A stretch of DNA of 64,000 nt from Pseudoalteromonas luteoviolacea (lineage in GTDB: Bacteria > Pseudomonadota > Gammaproteobacteria > Enterobacterales > Alteromonadaceae): the NCBI RefSeq assembly GCF_001750165.1, contig NZ_CP015412.1, positions 62,001 to 126,000 of the forward strand, given 5' to 3'. A program made the position numbers and the translations under genes. Of this stretch, positions 44,405-54,900 are shown piece after piece; the stretch's first letter is position 1; each line of letters opens with the position of its first letter. The notes under the pieces are model-generated. The model saw only the letters and a program-made list of their open reading frames with translations, did no database searches and was not told the origin of the DNA.

Positions 44405-44820
44405 AGTACTAGCGTTATTTTAGGTACAGAATTACGTAATTGGTGCTTAATTGAGGGTGGCTTGTTGTAAGTTTTTTTATAAAAATACTTGAGGAGCCGT
44501 TCTGACATTTATGAATGATGAGTTCGTAAAATGAGCACATAAGAAGACGATTAGCCTAAGAGAGTGCGTAACAAACTTGCCCTTCTTATCCTTTGAGCTT
44601 GCTGTTTGTTGCGCTTCAAAGAGTACATGATTGTGAGTGTATGGTAAACATACCCTTTAAATTGCTCATAGCGCTTTAGCGCCAATCGCCATGTGAGACT
44701 TTGTACATGTTCATAACAAGCATGTTCTGACTCTCATATCATTTTGATATGTTATTACGGCCAAATTATCATTATGTCCCTGAGTGCATTACAAACCCAT
44801 GATATTGTCAATTCGCTAGG
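44405..44820. other. Intergenic region
   Basis: No gene, repeat or RNA motif recognised between the esterase and the XRE regulator, which converge here. Confidence 0.4.
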
Positions 44821-45030
44821 CTAATCTTCATTTTTGAAAGCCAAAATGTCCCCTGGTTGACACTCTAAGTAATTACAAATTTGTGCTAGGGTTTCGAAAC
44901 GTACGCCCTTTACCTTGCCCCTTTTAAGCAGAGATAAGTTCGCTTCTGTAATACCGATTGCTTTCGCGAGCTCTTTAGATGACACTTTTCGCATAGCCAT
45001 TACAACATCAAGGTTAACGATGATCTCCAT
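44821..45030 (-). CDS. Small XRE-family (YozG-like) helix-turn-helix regulator
   Basis: The protein has 69 residues and is almost wholly one Cro/C1-type HTH: VSSKELAKAIGITEANLSLLKRGKVKGVRFETLAQICNYLECQPGDIL. The IVNLDVVMAMRKVSSKELA start and the CQPGDIL end are typical of the YozG/YdaS-like group paired with DUF2975 membrane proteins. Its ATG is 2 bp after the stop codon of the DUF2975 gene, so the two are translationally coupled. It probably regulates the pair in response to the membrane protein. Confidence 0.9.
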   Translation of the reverse strand: MEIIVNLDVVMAMRKVSSKELAKAIGITEANLSLLKRGKVKGVRFETLAQICNYLECQPGDILAFKNED

Positions 45031-45032
45031 AG

Positions 45033-45593
45033 CTAGATAAACTCCTTGTTTTCATCTTCGATCTCTTTTGCTGCTTTTAGCAAGTAGGCAACAATTGCCA
45101 GCAAACCCAGTGTGATCAGCTCATCAAAGTCGATGGTTAAGACCACTTCAGCATCACCAAAAATCGCCTTATGCCAAAACCCTACACCTAATGTCAGTGC
45201 GATGTAGTAAACAGTCGATGCAATCTTAAGGAAGATAAAGTTGATGAAACAGCGAAAGCACTGATGAGAGAAAAACATCCCTTTTTCAAATAATGACAAC
45301 AGCTTACAAACCCAATAAATGGCAGCGACGACAAACAGCAGTATGGGTGCGCTTGCTAAAAGTAGCACCCACTGGTTTACCTGATCAGACGTCCATAAGA
45401 TAGTGAAGAGTGCGTTATCAAAATAATTAATTTGGTTGTTGATCACGAGTTGGTAAATATTGAACACAATAACCAGTGCCGTTATGGCGATGACAACCAA
45501 GCGGATCGTTCCGCTCTTTCTTTGAATTTTTTCTATTGTTTGTGACATGAGTAATCCGTATTCAGCCCTGCTTCTTGTGATGAACTGTATCAC
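45033..45593 (-). CDS. DUF2975 membrane protein
   Basis: The protein has 186 residues and four hydrophobic segments (about 28-50, 75-100, 115-140, 150-172), matching DUF2975 (PF11188). The family occurs throughout bacteria directly upstream of a small XRE regulator, as here. Function unknown; a membrane sensor or sequestration partner for the regulator is the usual proposal. It is divergent from the S9 peptidase gene. Confidence 0.85.
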   Translation of the reverse strand: MIQFITRSRAEYGLLMSQTIEKIQRKSGTIRLVVIAITALVIVFNIYQLVINNQINYFDNALFTILWTSDQVNQWVLLLASAPILLFVVAAIYWVCKLLSLFEKGMFFSHQCFRCFINFIFLKIASTVYYIALTLGVGFWHKAIFGDAEVVLTIDFDELITLGLLAIVAYLLKAAKEIEDENKEFI

Positions 45594-45687
45594 ACATAAA
45601 TTTATTTCTGAAAAAAAACAAAAAATTATTGTTTTACAATAATTTTATTTCATGTAATGATGTTTTCAAGTTACCAAGGAGAATCAA

Positions 45688-47760
45688 ATGGAGAACCAAA
45701 TAATGAATAAGAACCTATCTGCATTTAAATCGGTCGTTATCAGTGCCGCTATCGGCTCAAGTATTTTATTAACAGGGTGCCAATTTACCAATACGCTGGA
45801 CAGCGCCAAGGCGATACAAACTCAGCAAGTCACAGAGTTGGTAGAGCTAGAAAGTTTATTCAGCCAAGATCAGATCAATAAGGTATCTCTATCAAACGAT
45901 GGAAAGTGGGTAGCCTTTATGCAAATGAATAACGGCGGTCAAAATATTTTTGTATTACGTCAGGGCGAACAATTAGAGAATGCAGTTGCACTCACTGATT
46001 TTTCTGACGGGGTCGACGGTTTTGTCTGGTCGGCAAATAGTAATGAAATACTGTTTAACAAAGATTTTGAGGGAAATGAGAACGACCAAATTTTTACTTT
46101 GCGTTTTTCTCCAAAGCAGACGAAGTTAGCACCTGTTATTAAACGATTAACTCACAGAGATGATGTTGATTACATGCTTGTCGAGCAGGTAAAGAATGAC
46201 TCTAATAAAATAGCGGTATTGGCCAATCACAATAGCAGCCAATTGGACCTATTCCATATTGATATCAACACGCAAGCAATCACCTTGATGCAAGATAATG
46301 ATATTTCATTTTTTACTGCCCAATTGGATGATGACGGCTATGCTGCTGTTGCCGCTAAATTAAACTCCGACAACTCTGTCACAGTATACAAACGTTTTGG
46401 TGATGGTTGGAAAGAAGTGTTTCAATCTGAAGTGGGCGAAAATGTCAGTGTGATCAGTTACGATAGTGACAGTAATAAGGCCTTTATTTCTGGCAGTATT
46501 CAGGGCCGGGATAAAGAGGAATTATTGGAGCTAGACTTAACGACTCACAAACTAAAAACCGCACATAAAGACCCTGAAAATCAATCTGATTTATATCAGG
46601 TAATATTTGATAAAGTGGGTAAGCCGATGATTGTTTCGTATTATGGTGGTCGATTGCGCAATTATACTTTGAGCAATAGCACTGCCACAACAATGCGAAA
46701 AATAGAAGCACAGCTCAGTGGCGACTATGATTTGTTAGTCGAAAAGATTGAGCATGATAAAGGGCAGTGGTATCTCAAAGTATCATATGCTGATAGGCCT
46801 GACGAAAAGTTTGTGTATAACACCAACTCGGGCACATTGACTGATTTGTTGAACCAAGCACCAAGTTTTAACCCCGATTTATTGGGGGACAGAAGTTCGA
46901 TAACTTATACCGCCGCAGATGGTGTTCAAATCCAAGCATATCTAACTTTACCAAAACAAATAAAGCAAAATTTGCCTACGATTATCCTGCCACACGGAGG
47001 CCCATGGGCTCGAGACGAATGGGGGTATTCAAGTAATTACTTTGTGCCTGTCGCCCACTTTTTTGCAAACCGTGGTTATGCTGTTTTACAACCAAACTTT
47101 AGAAGCTCGACAGGTTTTGGCAAACAGTTTATCGAACTAGGTAATAAAAATTGGGGTACTGGCACTATGCAGCAAGACTTAACCGATGGCGTTAATTACC
47201 TTGTTGAAATGGGTATTGCGGATAAACAGCGTGTAGGGATCATGGGCGCTTCTTACGGTGGGTATGCCGCTTTAGCTGGCGCGACTTTTACACCCGATGT
47301 ATACAGTGCAGTGATTTCATATGTTGGGCCTTCTAGCCTTACGGCGATGGTTGAGTCTTTCCCTGCGCATTTTAGACCTTATATGGGCACTGTTTTTGCG
47401 GGTGTTGGAGATCCTTTAATTGAGGAGGACAGAGTAGATATGGAGTCACGCTCTCCCATTAATTATGTTGACAAAATAAAGACACCAATCATGTTAATTC
47501 AAGGTGCAAATGACCCGAGGATCCCACAATATCAATCAGATACGATTGCTAAAAAGCTATTTGAAACTGACAGAGCTGTTGAGTATATCCTAGCGAAAGA
47601 TGAAGGGCATGGTTTTAGGTCACAAGATAATAAGTTAGCTTCAATTATTGCGATGGAGGCCTTTTTTGCGAAGCACTTGGGAGGAATGCAATCATCGAAA
47701 GTTAATCCAAAAATTAAAGACCATCTAACTTCATTGACGGTAGATGTAAGTAAGCTCTAA
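45688..47760 (+). CDS. S9-family prolyl oligopeptidase-like peptidase, lipoprotein
   Basis: The protein has 690 residues. AAGGAG lies 6 bp before the ATG. The signal ends LLTGC at Cys31, so it is lipid-anchored in the envelope. Residues about 60-390 form a beta-propeller of TolB-like repeats (VSLSNDGKWVAFMQMN, FVWSANSNEILFNK). The C-terminal catalytic domain has the oxyanion segment HGGPWARDEWGY, nucleophile GASYGGYAAL (Ser522), Asp609 in ANDPR and His641 in DEGHGF. It hydrolyses peptides or acyl-peptides after they enter the propeller. It stands alone and ends at a strong terminator. Confidence 0.92.
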   Translation: MENQIMNKNLSAFKSVVISAAIGSSILLTGCQFTNTLDSAKAIQTQQVTELVELESLFSQDQINKVSLSNDGKWVAFMQMNNGGQNIFVLRQGEQLENAVALTDFSDGVDGFVWSANSNEILFNKDFEGNENDQIFTLRFSPKQTKLAPVIKRLTHRDDVDYMLVEQVKNDSNKIAVLANHNSSQLDLFHIDINTQAITLMQDNDISFFTAQLDDDGYAAVAAKLNSDNSVTVYKRFGDGWKEVFQSEVGENVSVISYDSDSNKAFISGSIQGRDKEELLELDLTTHKLKTAHKDPENQSDLYQVIFDKVGKPMIVSYYGGRLRNYTLSNSTATTMRKIEAQLSGDYDLLVEKIEHDKGQWYLKVSYADRPDEKFVYNTNSGTLTDLLNQAPSFNPDLLGDRSSITYTAADGVQIQAYLTLPKQIKQNLPTIILPHGGPWARDEWGYSSNYFVPVAHFFANRGYAVLQPNFRSSTGFGKQFIELGNKNWGTGTMQQDLTDGVNYLVEMGIADKQRVGIMGASYGGYAALAGATFTPDVYSAVISYVGPSSLTAMVESFPAHFRPYMGTVFAGVGDPLIEEDRVDMESRSPINYVDKIKTPIMLIQGANDPRIPQYQSDTIAKKLFETDRAVEYILAKDEGHGFRSQDNKLASIIAMEAFFAKHLGGMQSSKVNPKIKDHLTSLTVDVSKL

Positions 47761-47784
47761 CTACTTATCTCTAACTATGATAAT

Positions 47785-47807
47785 GCGCACTAGATAGTGC
47801 GCTTTTT
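47785..47807 (+). terminator. Intrinsic terminator of the S9 peptidase gene
   Basis: Perfect 8-bp stem GCGCACTA / TAGTGCGC with a two-base centre, followed by T5, 25 bp after the stop codon. Confidence 0.92.
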
Positions 47808-48319
47808 ACTCAAAATACTTTATTTTCTCCTAAGTGAATCGAGAGCAGGGCGCAGGATAGTAGGCTTCGTTTTGGCTGCTACTGAGGAGAACAAGGTTAT
47901 ACTTGATGACAGTAACGAGTATAAAATGTGTTTTATTAATTTCTATGTTTTAACTTTTTTCTTTAGCTTGTTTATGAGAAATGGGCGAGCTATAAAACCT
48001 GAGGGATAGGGTTTGCAATGGCCTTAAACCCAAAAGAATATAGTTCTTATGCAATTGATAGGCGCTAGAAGAGGCTCCGTAGGCTGCATGTGATGTCATT
48101 ACCGCTTGGTTATTTAATGAAATAAAACTAAGAAAAAACGCGATTTTGGAGTCTTCACAATATGGGGTACTCGTCTTAAGAGTATCGACTTTCATGACAA
48201 ATATTTTTTATCGTGTTTTGAAATTAATCTCATTTGATATAATCCCATTATTATATATCAGTTAAATAAAAAATTTATTGGAATTAATAATTTTACACCG
48301 TGTTACTTGAGGAGCCGCT
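47808..48319. other. Intergenic region
   Basis: No convincing gene. Short frames exist on both strands (for example 47950-48195, minus) but show no recognisable family or ribosome-binding site. Confidence 0.4.
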
Positions 48320-48682
48320 TTGCCTACCATTCAAATTGCTCGATATGTTATATACCACGGTATATTTCCGAAGTTAGTTCACGTTGCACCACTGGAACGC
48401 CTGATGGTTTCTAGCGCAGGTTTTTCAGAAGAGATGTCAATGATGATTACTCGTGCGGCTGGGGTAGGCGAGGTGTTATTTGGTTTGGTGTTTTTCTTTC
48501 TCTATAAGAGTAAAGTTATCAATGTACTCAATATACTTGGTTTAATAGGCTTGCTCATCGCAGTTTGTGTGCTGCAGCCTCAATTGTTAATTGAAGCATT
48601 TAATCCGGTTACGACCAATATACCACTTATTGCTTTTAGCTATATCTTACTGAAAGAAAGTGCGGCTCTTAAGAAACCCTAG
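48320..48682 (+). CDS. DoxX-like small membrane protein
   Basis: The protein has 120 residues with a TTG start that has GAGGA 6 bp upstream. Four hydrophobic segments; the opening IARYVIYHGIFPKLVHVAPLE and RAAGVGEVLFGLVFFFLYKS match the DoxX_3 group (PF13781). DoxX-type proteins are linked to thiol or oxidative-stress functions, but the role of this subgroup is not established. No operon partner. Confidence 0.75.
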   Translation: MPTIQIARYVIYHGIFPKLVHVAPLERLMVSSAGFSEEMSMMITRAAGVGEVLFGLVFFFLYKSKVINVLNILGLIGLLIAVCVLQPQLLIEAFNPVTTNIPLIAFSYILLKESAALKKP

Positions 48683-48928
48683 TGGATTTGAGTCCTTTTA
48701 GCTTGCATTGCGCTAGAACACAGAGGCAGTCCAAGCTAAAGTTCTGATTGTCATTAATTTGTAGATGAATAATTATAAGTATAACTTTCAATGAGTTGAG
48801 TCTAGAATATAAATGAATACAAGCAATGCTGTCGTATTAATGTCGTAAAACAGCCGGTAAACTTGCGTAACAGCATATGAGCCTATACTAGATAATAAAA
48901 CCTCAGAGAATTAACGGTCATAAAAAAT

Positions 48929-49333
48929 ATGAAAATAAATGCTGAATTAGTGCTTAGTGAAAGACAAGAAAAAGCATGGTCTCAAGATGAATTAGCCATT
49001 GCTTCTGGGCTTAATCTAAGAACGGTGCAAAGGATCGAATCAGAAGGTACAGCATCGTTACAATCAAAAAAAGCGATTGCATCAGCATTAGAGTTGGATA
49101 TTAGCGAGTTAGACTATGAGGAGCCAAGGATAATGACAAAGTATGAATATAAAACATTAGAACTGCCATTCAAATTTGGCATTTTTAAACAGGGCACACC
49201 AGATATTGACGAAGCGTTGAATGAAGAGGGTAAGAACGGGTGGCGCTTAAAGCAAATGGTTTTACCGGCCTCATCTAATATGGGGCAGTCCGAAAAAATG
49301 ATCGCAATTTTGGAGCGTGAGTTAATTGAATAA
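48929..49333 (+). CDS. XRE-type HTH fused to a DUF4177-like domain
   Basis: The protein has 134 residues. Residues 1-62 are a Cro/C1 HTH (RQEKAWSQDELAIASGLNLRTVQRIESEGTASLQSKKAIAS). Residues about 68-130 (YEYKTLELPFKFGIF, EALNEEGKNGWRLKQMVLP, AILERELIE) match the DUF4177 pattern of small beta-alpha proteins. The combination is seen in short regulators of marine gammaproteobacteria. Ligand unknown; monocistronic. Confidence 0.75.
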   Translation: MKINAELVLSERQEKAWSQDELAIASGLNLRTVQRIESEGTASLQSKKAIASALELDISELDYEEPRIMTKYEYKTLELPFKFGIFKQGTPDIDEALNEEGKNGWRLKQMVLPASSNMGQSEKMIAILERELIE

Positions 49334-49678
49334 ACGCTATCACAAGCCTTGTCTTTAGTAATTTTGATATTAATGTAATAAAATTAATGGTATTGAGCTT
49401 GTCAGTACCATTGCATTTGCAAGGTTTACTCGTAGTTACAAGCACCGTTATTGCATCAAAAATCAACACGTATAGGGCAACTTTAGCTTCCAGAAAGACT
49501 GAATTAGGTCATGTTGAATTTCTCTCCATATCAAGTACAAAAAACGTGCATTATTTAGTAATTGCTAATAATATGTGTGCGCTCCGCTCATAGGGTAACT
49601 TTTTCTAGGTGTATTCATCTAGCCAGAACAAACAGAGAGAATGGTTTTAATGGCAGAAAATAAATATGGAGACGTAGT
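49334..49678. other. Intergenic region
   Basis: Nothing recognised; a 68-codon frame at 49387-49593 has no supporting feature. Confidence 0.35.
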
Positions 49679-50071
49679 ATGATACAAAAAATAGCAGGTT
49701 GGGCATTGATTATATCTGGGGTCGTTGGGTTGGGGCTGACTGGGTATTTCTTCTTTAAAGCTATGGAGCTGAACTTACTATTAGTTTTCTTGTTTGGTGT
49801 CTCGGTTTTGCCTATTGTATCAGGTATATACACGCTTAAAAATCAACGTTGGGCATTATGGGTTGGTTTGCTTTATTTCTTAATACAAGTGATACGTATC
49901 GAGACATCTGGTTTTTCTTGGTCATTCGAAAGCCCTATTTCATTTTACATTGCGCTGACCCATGAGCATACGCATATTGGCTTCAACTTATTTGCGGCAA
50001 TCATGTTGGTTATATTTATTAAGCTGCTTCGCGCTAAGTCGAGTGAGGTAAATACTGAGCAAAGCTTTTGA
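49679..50071 (+). CDS. Small four-helix membrane protein of unknown function
   Basis: The protein has 130 residues. GGAG lies shortly before the ATG. Four predicted membrane segments: about 5-28, 36-52, 58-75 and 98-118, with an HEHTHIGF motif between the third and fourth that could bind metal. I do not recognise the family with confidence. It converges on the tannase gene. Confidence 0.65.
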   Translation: MIQKIAGWALIISGVVGLGLTGYFFFKAMELNLLLVFLFGVSVLPIVSGIYTLKNQRWALWVGLLYFLIQVIRIETSGFSWSFESPISFYIALTHEHTHIGFNLFAAIMLVIFIKLLRAKSSEVNTEQSF

Positions 50072-50137
50072 TAAGTGAATGAAGCCAAAGTCATTCAATA
50101 CTTTGTGTCTTAGTATGTTTACTGAATAGATTAATTG

Positions 50138-50169
50138 AGGAGCAAGGATACAGGTGTATCAATGCTCCT
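50138..50169. terminator. Two-tier hairpin between convergent genes
   Basis: AGGAGCA / TGCTCCT encloses a second stem GATAC / GTATC with loop AGGT. There is no T-run, but the position between converging genes suits a bidirectional transcription end. Confidence 0.5.
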
Positions 50170-50176
50170 ATTTAAA

Positions 50177-51844
50177 TTAAGGTGTCAGAAAACCTGGATT
50201 ATAGCTCGACGCTTTTGCAGGATTGCCTTTGCCATCATAAACAGCTTGCAGTGGGTAAGGGTAGACTGGCTGCTCTCTTACTACAGTGCCCTGTGTATTT
50301 TCCTTTTGCGTTAGCAGGCTATCTGGTGCAACACCACCAATTATCCAAGCTTCCAAAGCGCTGATGGCATCGAAAGTGGCATTGCCCGGTCCATCTATAC
50401 CACAGTGGATAACACCGGGTAGTAAAAAGAGGCGCGCAAAGTCTCTGACTTCGTGATCATGACTCTGCATAAAAGCATCGACATTTTCATACCAATCAAT
50501 TGTCGCATAGGCGGGGATCGCAGCATCAGCCCAGCCATGTAACACGATCATTTTACCACCACTTTCTTTGAACTCGCGTAAATCAGGATCATCAGCATCG
50601 ATCAGTTGACTCACTTCTTGTAAGTTATCTTTTTCATCTTGGTAAGAAAAATCTCGCCAATCATAGTCCACATCAAGGGCTTCTGGGTAAGCGATATACT
50701 TTAGATACTCTGTAGCGGCATAATAGGCAAAAGGTTTTAACTGTTTAAGTAGTGGTGTTACCCAGCCAACCCATTCAGGCTCTGAGCCATAGGGTAATCC
50801 GCCATAAATCACTTCACCATGGACATTTTTAGACGGAGCGTAAAGGGCCTTTACAGCGTCGACCTGTTGGGCAGACAAGCACTCAGAGACTTGCCCAGCT
50901 GCACAGGCAAGTGTTTGTGGGTCAAAATCACAGAGTTTGGGATCGTTTATGACACCGTCTATTACCCCATCTTTGTGGTCACATGCGGTCATCACGGCAC
51001 TGGCAATCATTGGGATATCATTCGAAGATAAAATCGGTTCATTTCTGTCATTGAGCACTGCAAGTGCATTATCCATGCAGTTAATAAGATTTACATCGGT
51101 GTAATTTACTGTGGGGCCTCTGGCAATCACACCATCGAAGTCATTGGGATATCGTTTTGCGGCCATCACACCTGCGTGTCCACCTTTGGAGCAGCCGGTA
51201 ATAAATGAATATTGAGGCTGTGAGTGGTAAAACTTTTCAATGATTGCTTTGGCGGCAACGGCAACGACATGGTTTGCGCGATACGCAAAGTCTATTTTGA
51301 GCTGTTCATTGTTTCGTGCCCATTTGCCATCAAACCCATATGCAGTATGACCTCCGTCATGGCTCATTGTGGCGTAGTGCCTCACAATGCCCGCCATTGG
51401 CGGATATGGACTAACATCACCACAAAAGCCCATGCAGGCATTGAGCAAATACTTTTGATTCCAAAGTGCTCGGCTCGGTAGACGCAGTTCAAAACGTATT
51501 GTTGGTGCAACATAGCCGCGAACAAGGCAATGATCAGGTAAGCTCGTTTGCGATTTAGGGATTGGTGCACCCATGAGTCTGCTGTGTTTATATGCCCACT
51601 CTGACTCCGTGGCACTCATTGTATATCCTTTTACGAAACTGGATTCAATGACATTTGTAGCGGCCTCTCCACGCTCGAGTTTAGAGAAGTCATCAAACCT
51701 AAGTGACATACATGCTCGCTCTTCAGCACTGAGTTGCTGATCTGCCGGAGTTGCCATTGCGACATTTGAAAAACCACAATAGCCTGCAAAGGCCAGTGAC
51801 CAAATTGATTTACCCTTCTTGATAGTTTTTATCGACATACCCAT
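50177..51844 (-). CDS. Secreted tannase/feruloyl esterase-family protein
   Basis: The protein has 555 residues. AAGGAG stands just before the ATGs at 51844 and 51838. A signal peptide covers about the first 34 residues. Family features (PF07519): GCSKGGHAGVMAAKRYP with the Cys-Ser-x-Gly-Gly nucleophile, VIARGPTVNYTD, the lid region rich in cysteines (CDHKDGVIDGVI, CDFDPQTLAC), HGWADAAIP with the acid and GVIHCGIDGPG with the catalytic His and paired Cys. It cleaves ester bonds of phenolic acids. A near-perfect Fur box 25 bp upstream predicts induction under iron starvation, which is unusual for a tannase and suggests action on catechol-type compounds. Confidence 0.88.
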   Translation of the reverse strand: MGMSIKTIKKGKSIWSLAFAGYCGFSNVAMATPADQQLSAEERACMSLRFDDFSKLERGEAATNVIESSFVKGYTMSATESEWAYKHSRLMGAPIPKSQTSLPDHCLVRGYVAPTIRFELRLPSRALWNQKYLLNACMGFCGDVSPYPPMAGIVRHYATMSHDGGHTAYGFDGKWARNNEQLKIDFAYRANHVVAVAAKAIIEKFYHSQPQYSFITGCSKGGHAGVMAAKRYPNDFDGVIARGPTVNYTDVNLINCMDNALAVLNDRNEPILSSNDIPMIASAVMTACDHKDGVIDGVINDPKLCDFDPQTLACAAGQVSECLSAQQVDAVKALYAPSKNVHGEVIYGGLPYGSEPEWVGWVTPLLKQLKPFAYYAATEYLKYIAYPEALDVDYDWRDFSYQDEKDNLQEVSQLIDADDPDLREFKESGGKMIVLHGWADAAIPAYATIDWYENVDAFMQSHDHEVRDFARLFLLPGVIHCGIDGPGNATFDAISALEAWIIGGVAPDSLLTQKENTQGTVVREQPVYPYPLQAVYDGKGNPAKASSYNPGFLTP

Positions 51845-51868
51845 TTATCTCCTTTTTGGTATTGCAAT

Positions 51869-51883
51869 TGATAACCATTATCA
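51869..51883. promoter_or_regulatory. Fur box upstream of the tannase-family gene
   Basis: TGATAACCATTATCA, a 7-1-7 dyad differing from the Fur consensus TGATAAT-N-ATTATCA at one position, lies 25 bp upstream of the start codon. Confidence 0.8.
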
Positions 51884-51988
51884 ATTAAATCTATTGTCTT
51901 GTATTCGCTTTAGAAACTCAAGAGGGGGCGCTTTATTATTGAATAATTAGCGAGCACGGAGATGCTTGTATGAATTGTAGAGTTGTCG

Positions 51989-54900
51989 TTATTTTGAGTT
52001 TAAAGTGCTCAAGGTAATGGTCATATTAACGCCCCCCAGCTCACTATGTGTGGCGGAAATACTGCCTCCATGGCGGGTGATTAAATCTTGGCAAATAGCG
52101 AGACCAAGCCCAGTCCCCCCTTTATAAAGAGATTTATTTTTTTCACTTTGATACATTCGCTGAAATATCGTTATGAGCTCAGAGCTTGATACGCCAGGCG
52201 CACTGTCTTGAATTGAGATCACAAGCTGTCCAAGTTTTAAATAGGCGTTTAACTCTATCGTTGCGGGGGGAGCGCTATATCGGAGACTGTTAGATAGCAA
52301 ATTAGAGAGTACCTGTGTAAGGCGGTCGATATCTGCATAGATCTTTGTTGTTATAGGCACTTTTATATTGAAATTAAACTGTACATTTGGTCTCTGTGCC
52401 ACCCTTGTTTGAGCATCTTGACACCAAGCTGTGAGCCAAGGTTTAACTGCCATATCTTTACAGTTTAGCGCTCGTTCTTCTAGTTCGCTCACTGCCAGTT
52501 GTTCAATGTCACTAACAAGCTGATTAATATCTCCAATCCGTCTGTGTAGCAGCTCGTAAGTTTTTTCACTGTCGTCTAATAAGTTGTACTCCAAACCTTC
52601 AATGGACATTTTCAATACACTTAATGGGGTGCGGATCTCATGAGAAACTTCGGCAAGTAGCTGCTTTTTCCGTGCCAGTAACGCTTCGGAAAACTCTGCA
52701 CGATCTTTGATTCTTTGTTGTGTTGCTAAAATCTTAAATCGCCACTTCATAGCTTGATACATAAACATGAGTAAAAGGGCTAGCATCAACGCATATGCCC
52801 ACTTGGTTTGCCACCACGGCGCTAACAATTGGAAGGAGTAGCTCACAGGGTCACCAAACTTATCTTGCGAACTGGCTCTGACCTGAAACTCATATTCGCC
52901 AGGAGATAAGTGATTATAAGTGATCTCGCTTGAGATGGACGGCTCGCTCCAAATTTCACTGCTGCCAAGTAAGCGAGTTTGATACATGGCTCTTTCTGGA
53001 GAAGACCAATCATTATGAGTGAACTTGAATAAAATTTGCAACGTGTCTGGTGAAAACAGAGTAGCGTTATTTTTTGACTCGGTCGATGGGTATTTGTATT
53101 CCCCATCTTTATCTAAGGAAGCTATTTCGAGTAACTGCGTGCTTAGACTCGGCTCAATTTCTAAGTAGTCTGGCTTGAAGTAAGTTAGACCGCTGCCTGA
53201 ACCCCAATAGAATATATCATCAAGCATGGCTGCTGTGTTGAGGGTGGCATCTACCGCCAAATAACCATTATTGTAAACAAAAGCGTCTAATTTGAGTGTA
53301 CTGTCTGGATCGAAGAGTTGTTTTGTGAGGAGCCGATTATTACCTCGCTCTGTGCCTATCCATAAATACCCTTGTTGGTATTTAAGTCCAAGTACTATAT
53401 TACTACTGAGCCCTTCCTGAGTGCTGATATGGCGTCCGACCCATTGTTCGCCTGTTGCTTTCAGGGCTAAAACGCCTGTTCTGGTTCCCAAAAACACAGT
53501 ACCGTTTTCATCTTGTTCTATGCTGTATGCCCAATTACTGGGCAATCCACCTGACTCAGTAAATCTATAAACGGTGTTATTTTCCACAAAAAACGTACCA
53601 TCACCGTTGGTGACGAACCATACACGCTCAGTATGATCAATAAAGACATCAATGATATATTGGCGCTTTGACACCTCTAGTAGCTGTAATTGATTGTCGC
53701 AACTACGATAAAGCCCTTGGTGTGTTGCCATATATAAGCAGCCGTTGGGAACGGGGACGATTTGATGAATTATATCTGCCGATAGTCCTTGTTCACGCCA
53801 AATATGTATACTGCTGTGCTCGCCTAAAACGGTTATCCCTTGGCGACTCCCCAACCAAACTCGACCTTGCTGATCTTGAGCGATGCTGTGTATGTAATGA
53901 TTATAGATAGGCTCAATGGGTTCAAGCCATTCATTGTTTTCAAGTATTTGCACGCCGGTACCATATTGGCCTAACCACAACTGTTCATTAATGTTGGCTA
54001 ATGCACTGACACGCTCATTAAGCAAACCGCTGCGTCTGGTAAGCAACTTAAATCCAGATTCTTTTATTCGATTCACACCTCCACCGTATGTCGATATCCA
54101 GATATTGCCCTGAGAGTCTTTCATGATATTACGTATGTGCTTGTCACTCAGTCCATTTTGCTTATTGAAATTTTGTGCACGTTGATGACTGACCTTGAAA
54201 ACACCTTGGCTGTCGTCACCCAGCCAGAGCGTATTTTGCTCGCTATCAAAAAACATAGCTGTGATATTCGGTGTATTTATCCCGCTCAAAACTGCCGTAG
54301 ACTGTGTTGACTTATTGAGGTGGCATACTTCGCCTGAACGAAGAGAAAAATACACATGTTCCGGTGTGCTCGTTACTGCATTTGTGGGTCCCAAACAAGT
54401 ACTTTCAAATTGAAATTGCGCTAATTTTCTCCGAGATAACTGAAATAGGCCGGAATTTGTGGCAATCCATAGGGTATCTCCGTCTGCCTCTAAGTCATTA
54501 ATCAATTTAAAGGGTATGCGAGGAGAGATTTGCTCAAGGGCATTCTCTTTAAATCGATATAACGCATTATTGCTTGAGAAAAAGAGCGTTTCATCAATGA
54601 TTGCGACATGGTCTACTTTGCCAGCAAATGATTTGCTGGCAATTTTTAAGGTATGAAACTTTTGCCCATCAAAAATATTAAGTCCATTGTCTGTGGCGAG
54701 TATTAATTTTCCTGACGCTGAGGTTTCAATATCCCACACTCGATTGTTGTTTAAGCCATGGCTTTCATTGAAACACCTGAAATGATCACCAATGTACTGA
54801 CAGAGCCCTTCACCATTGGTCGCCAGCCATAACATGCCGGCATTGTCTTGTACTGTTTTATAAACCGCGCCAGTTGGCAACCCTTGTCGTGTTGAAAAGT

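Noticed and set aside
47950..48195. 81-codon minus-strand frame
   Set aside because: No recognisable domain or good ribosome-binding site; lies between a terminator and an unrelated gene.
49387..49593. 68-codon plus-strand frame
   Set aside because: No ribosome-binding site and no plausible protein features.
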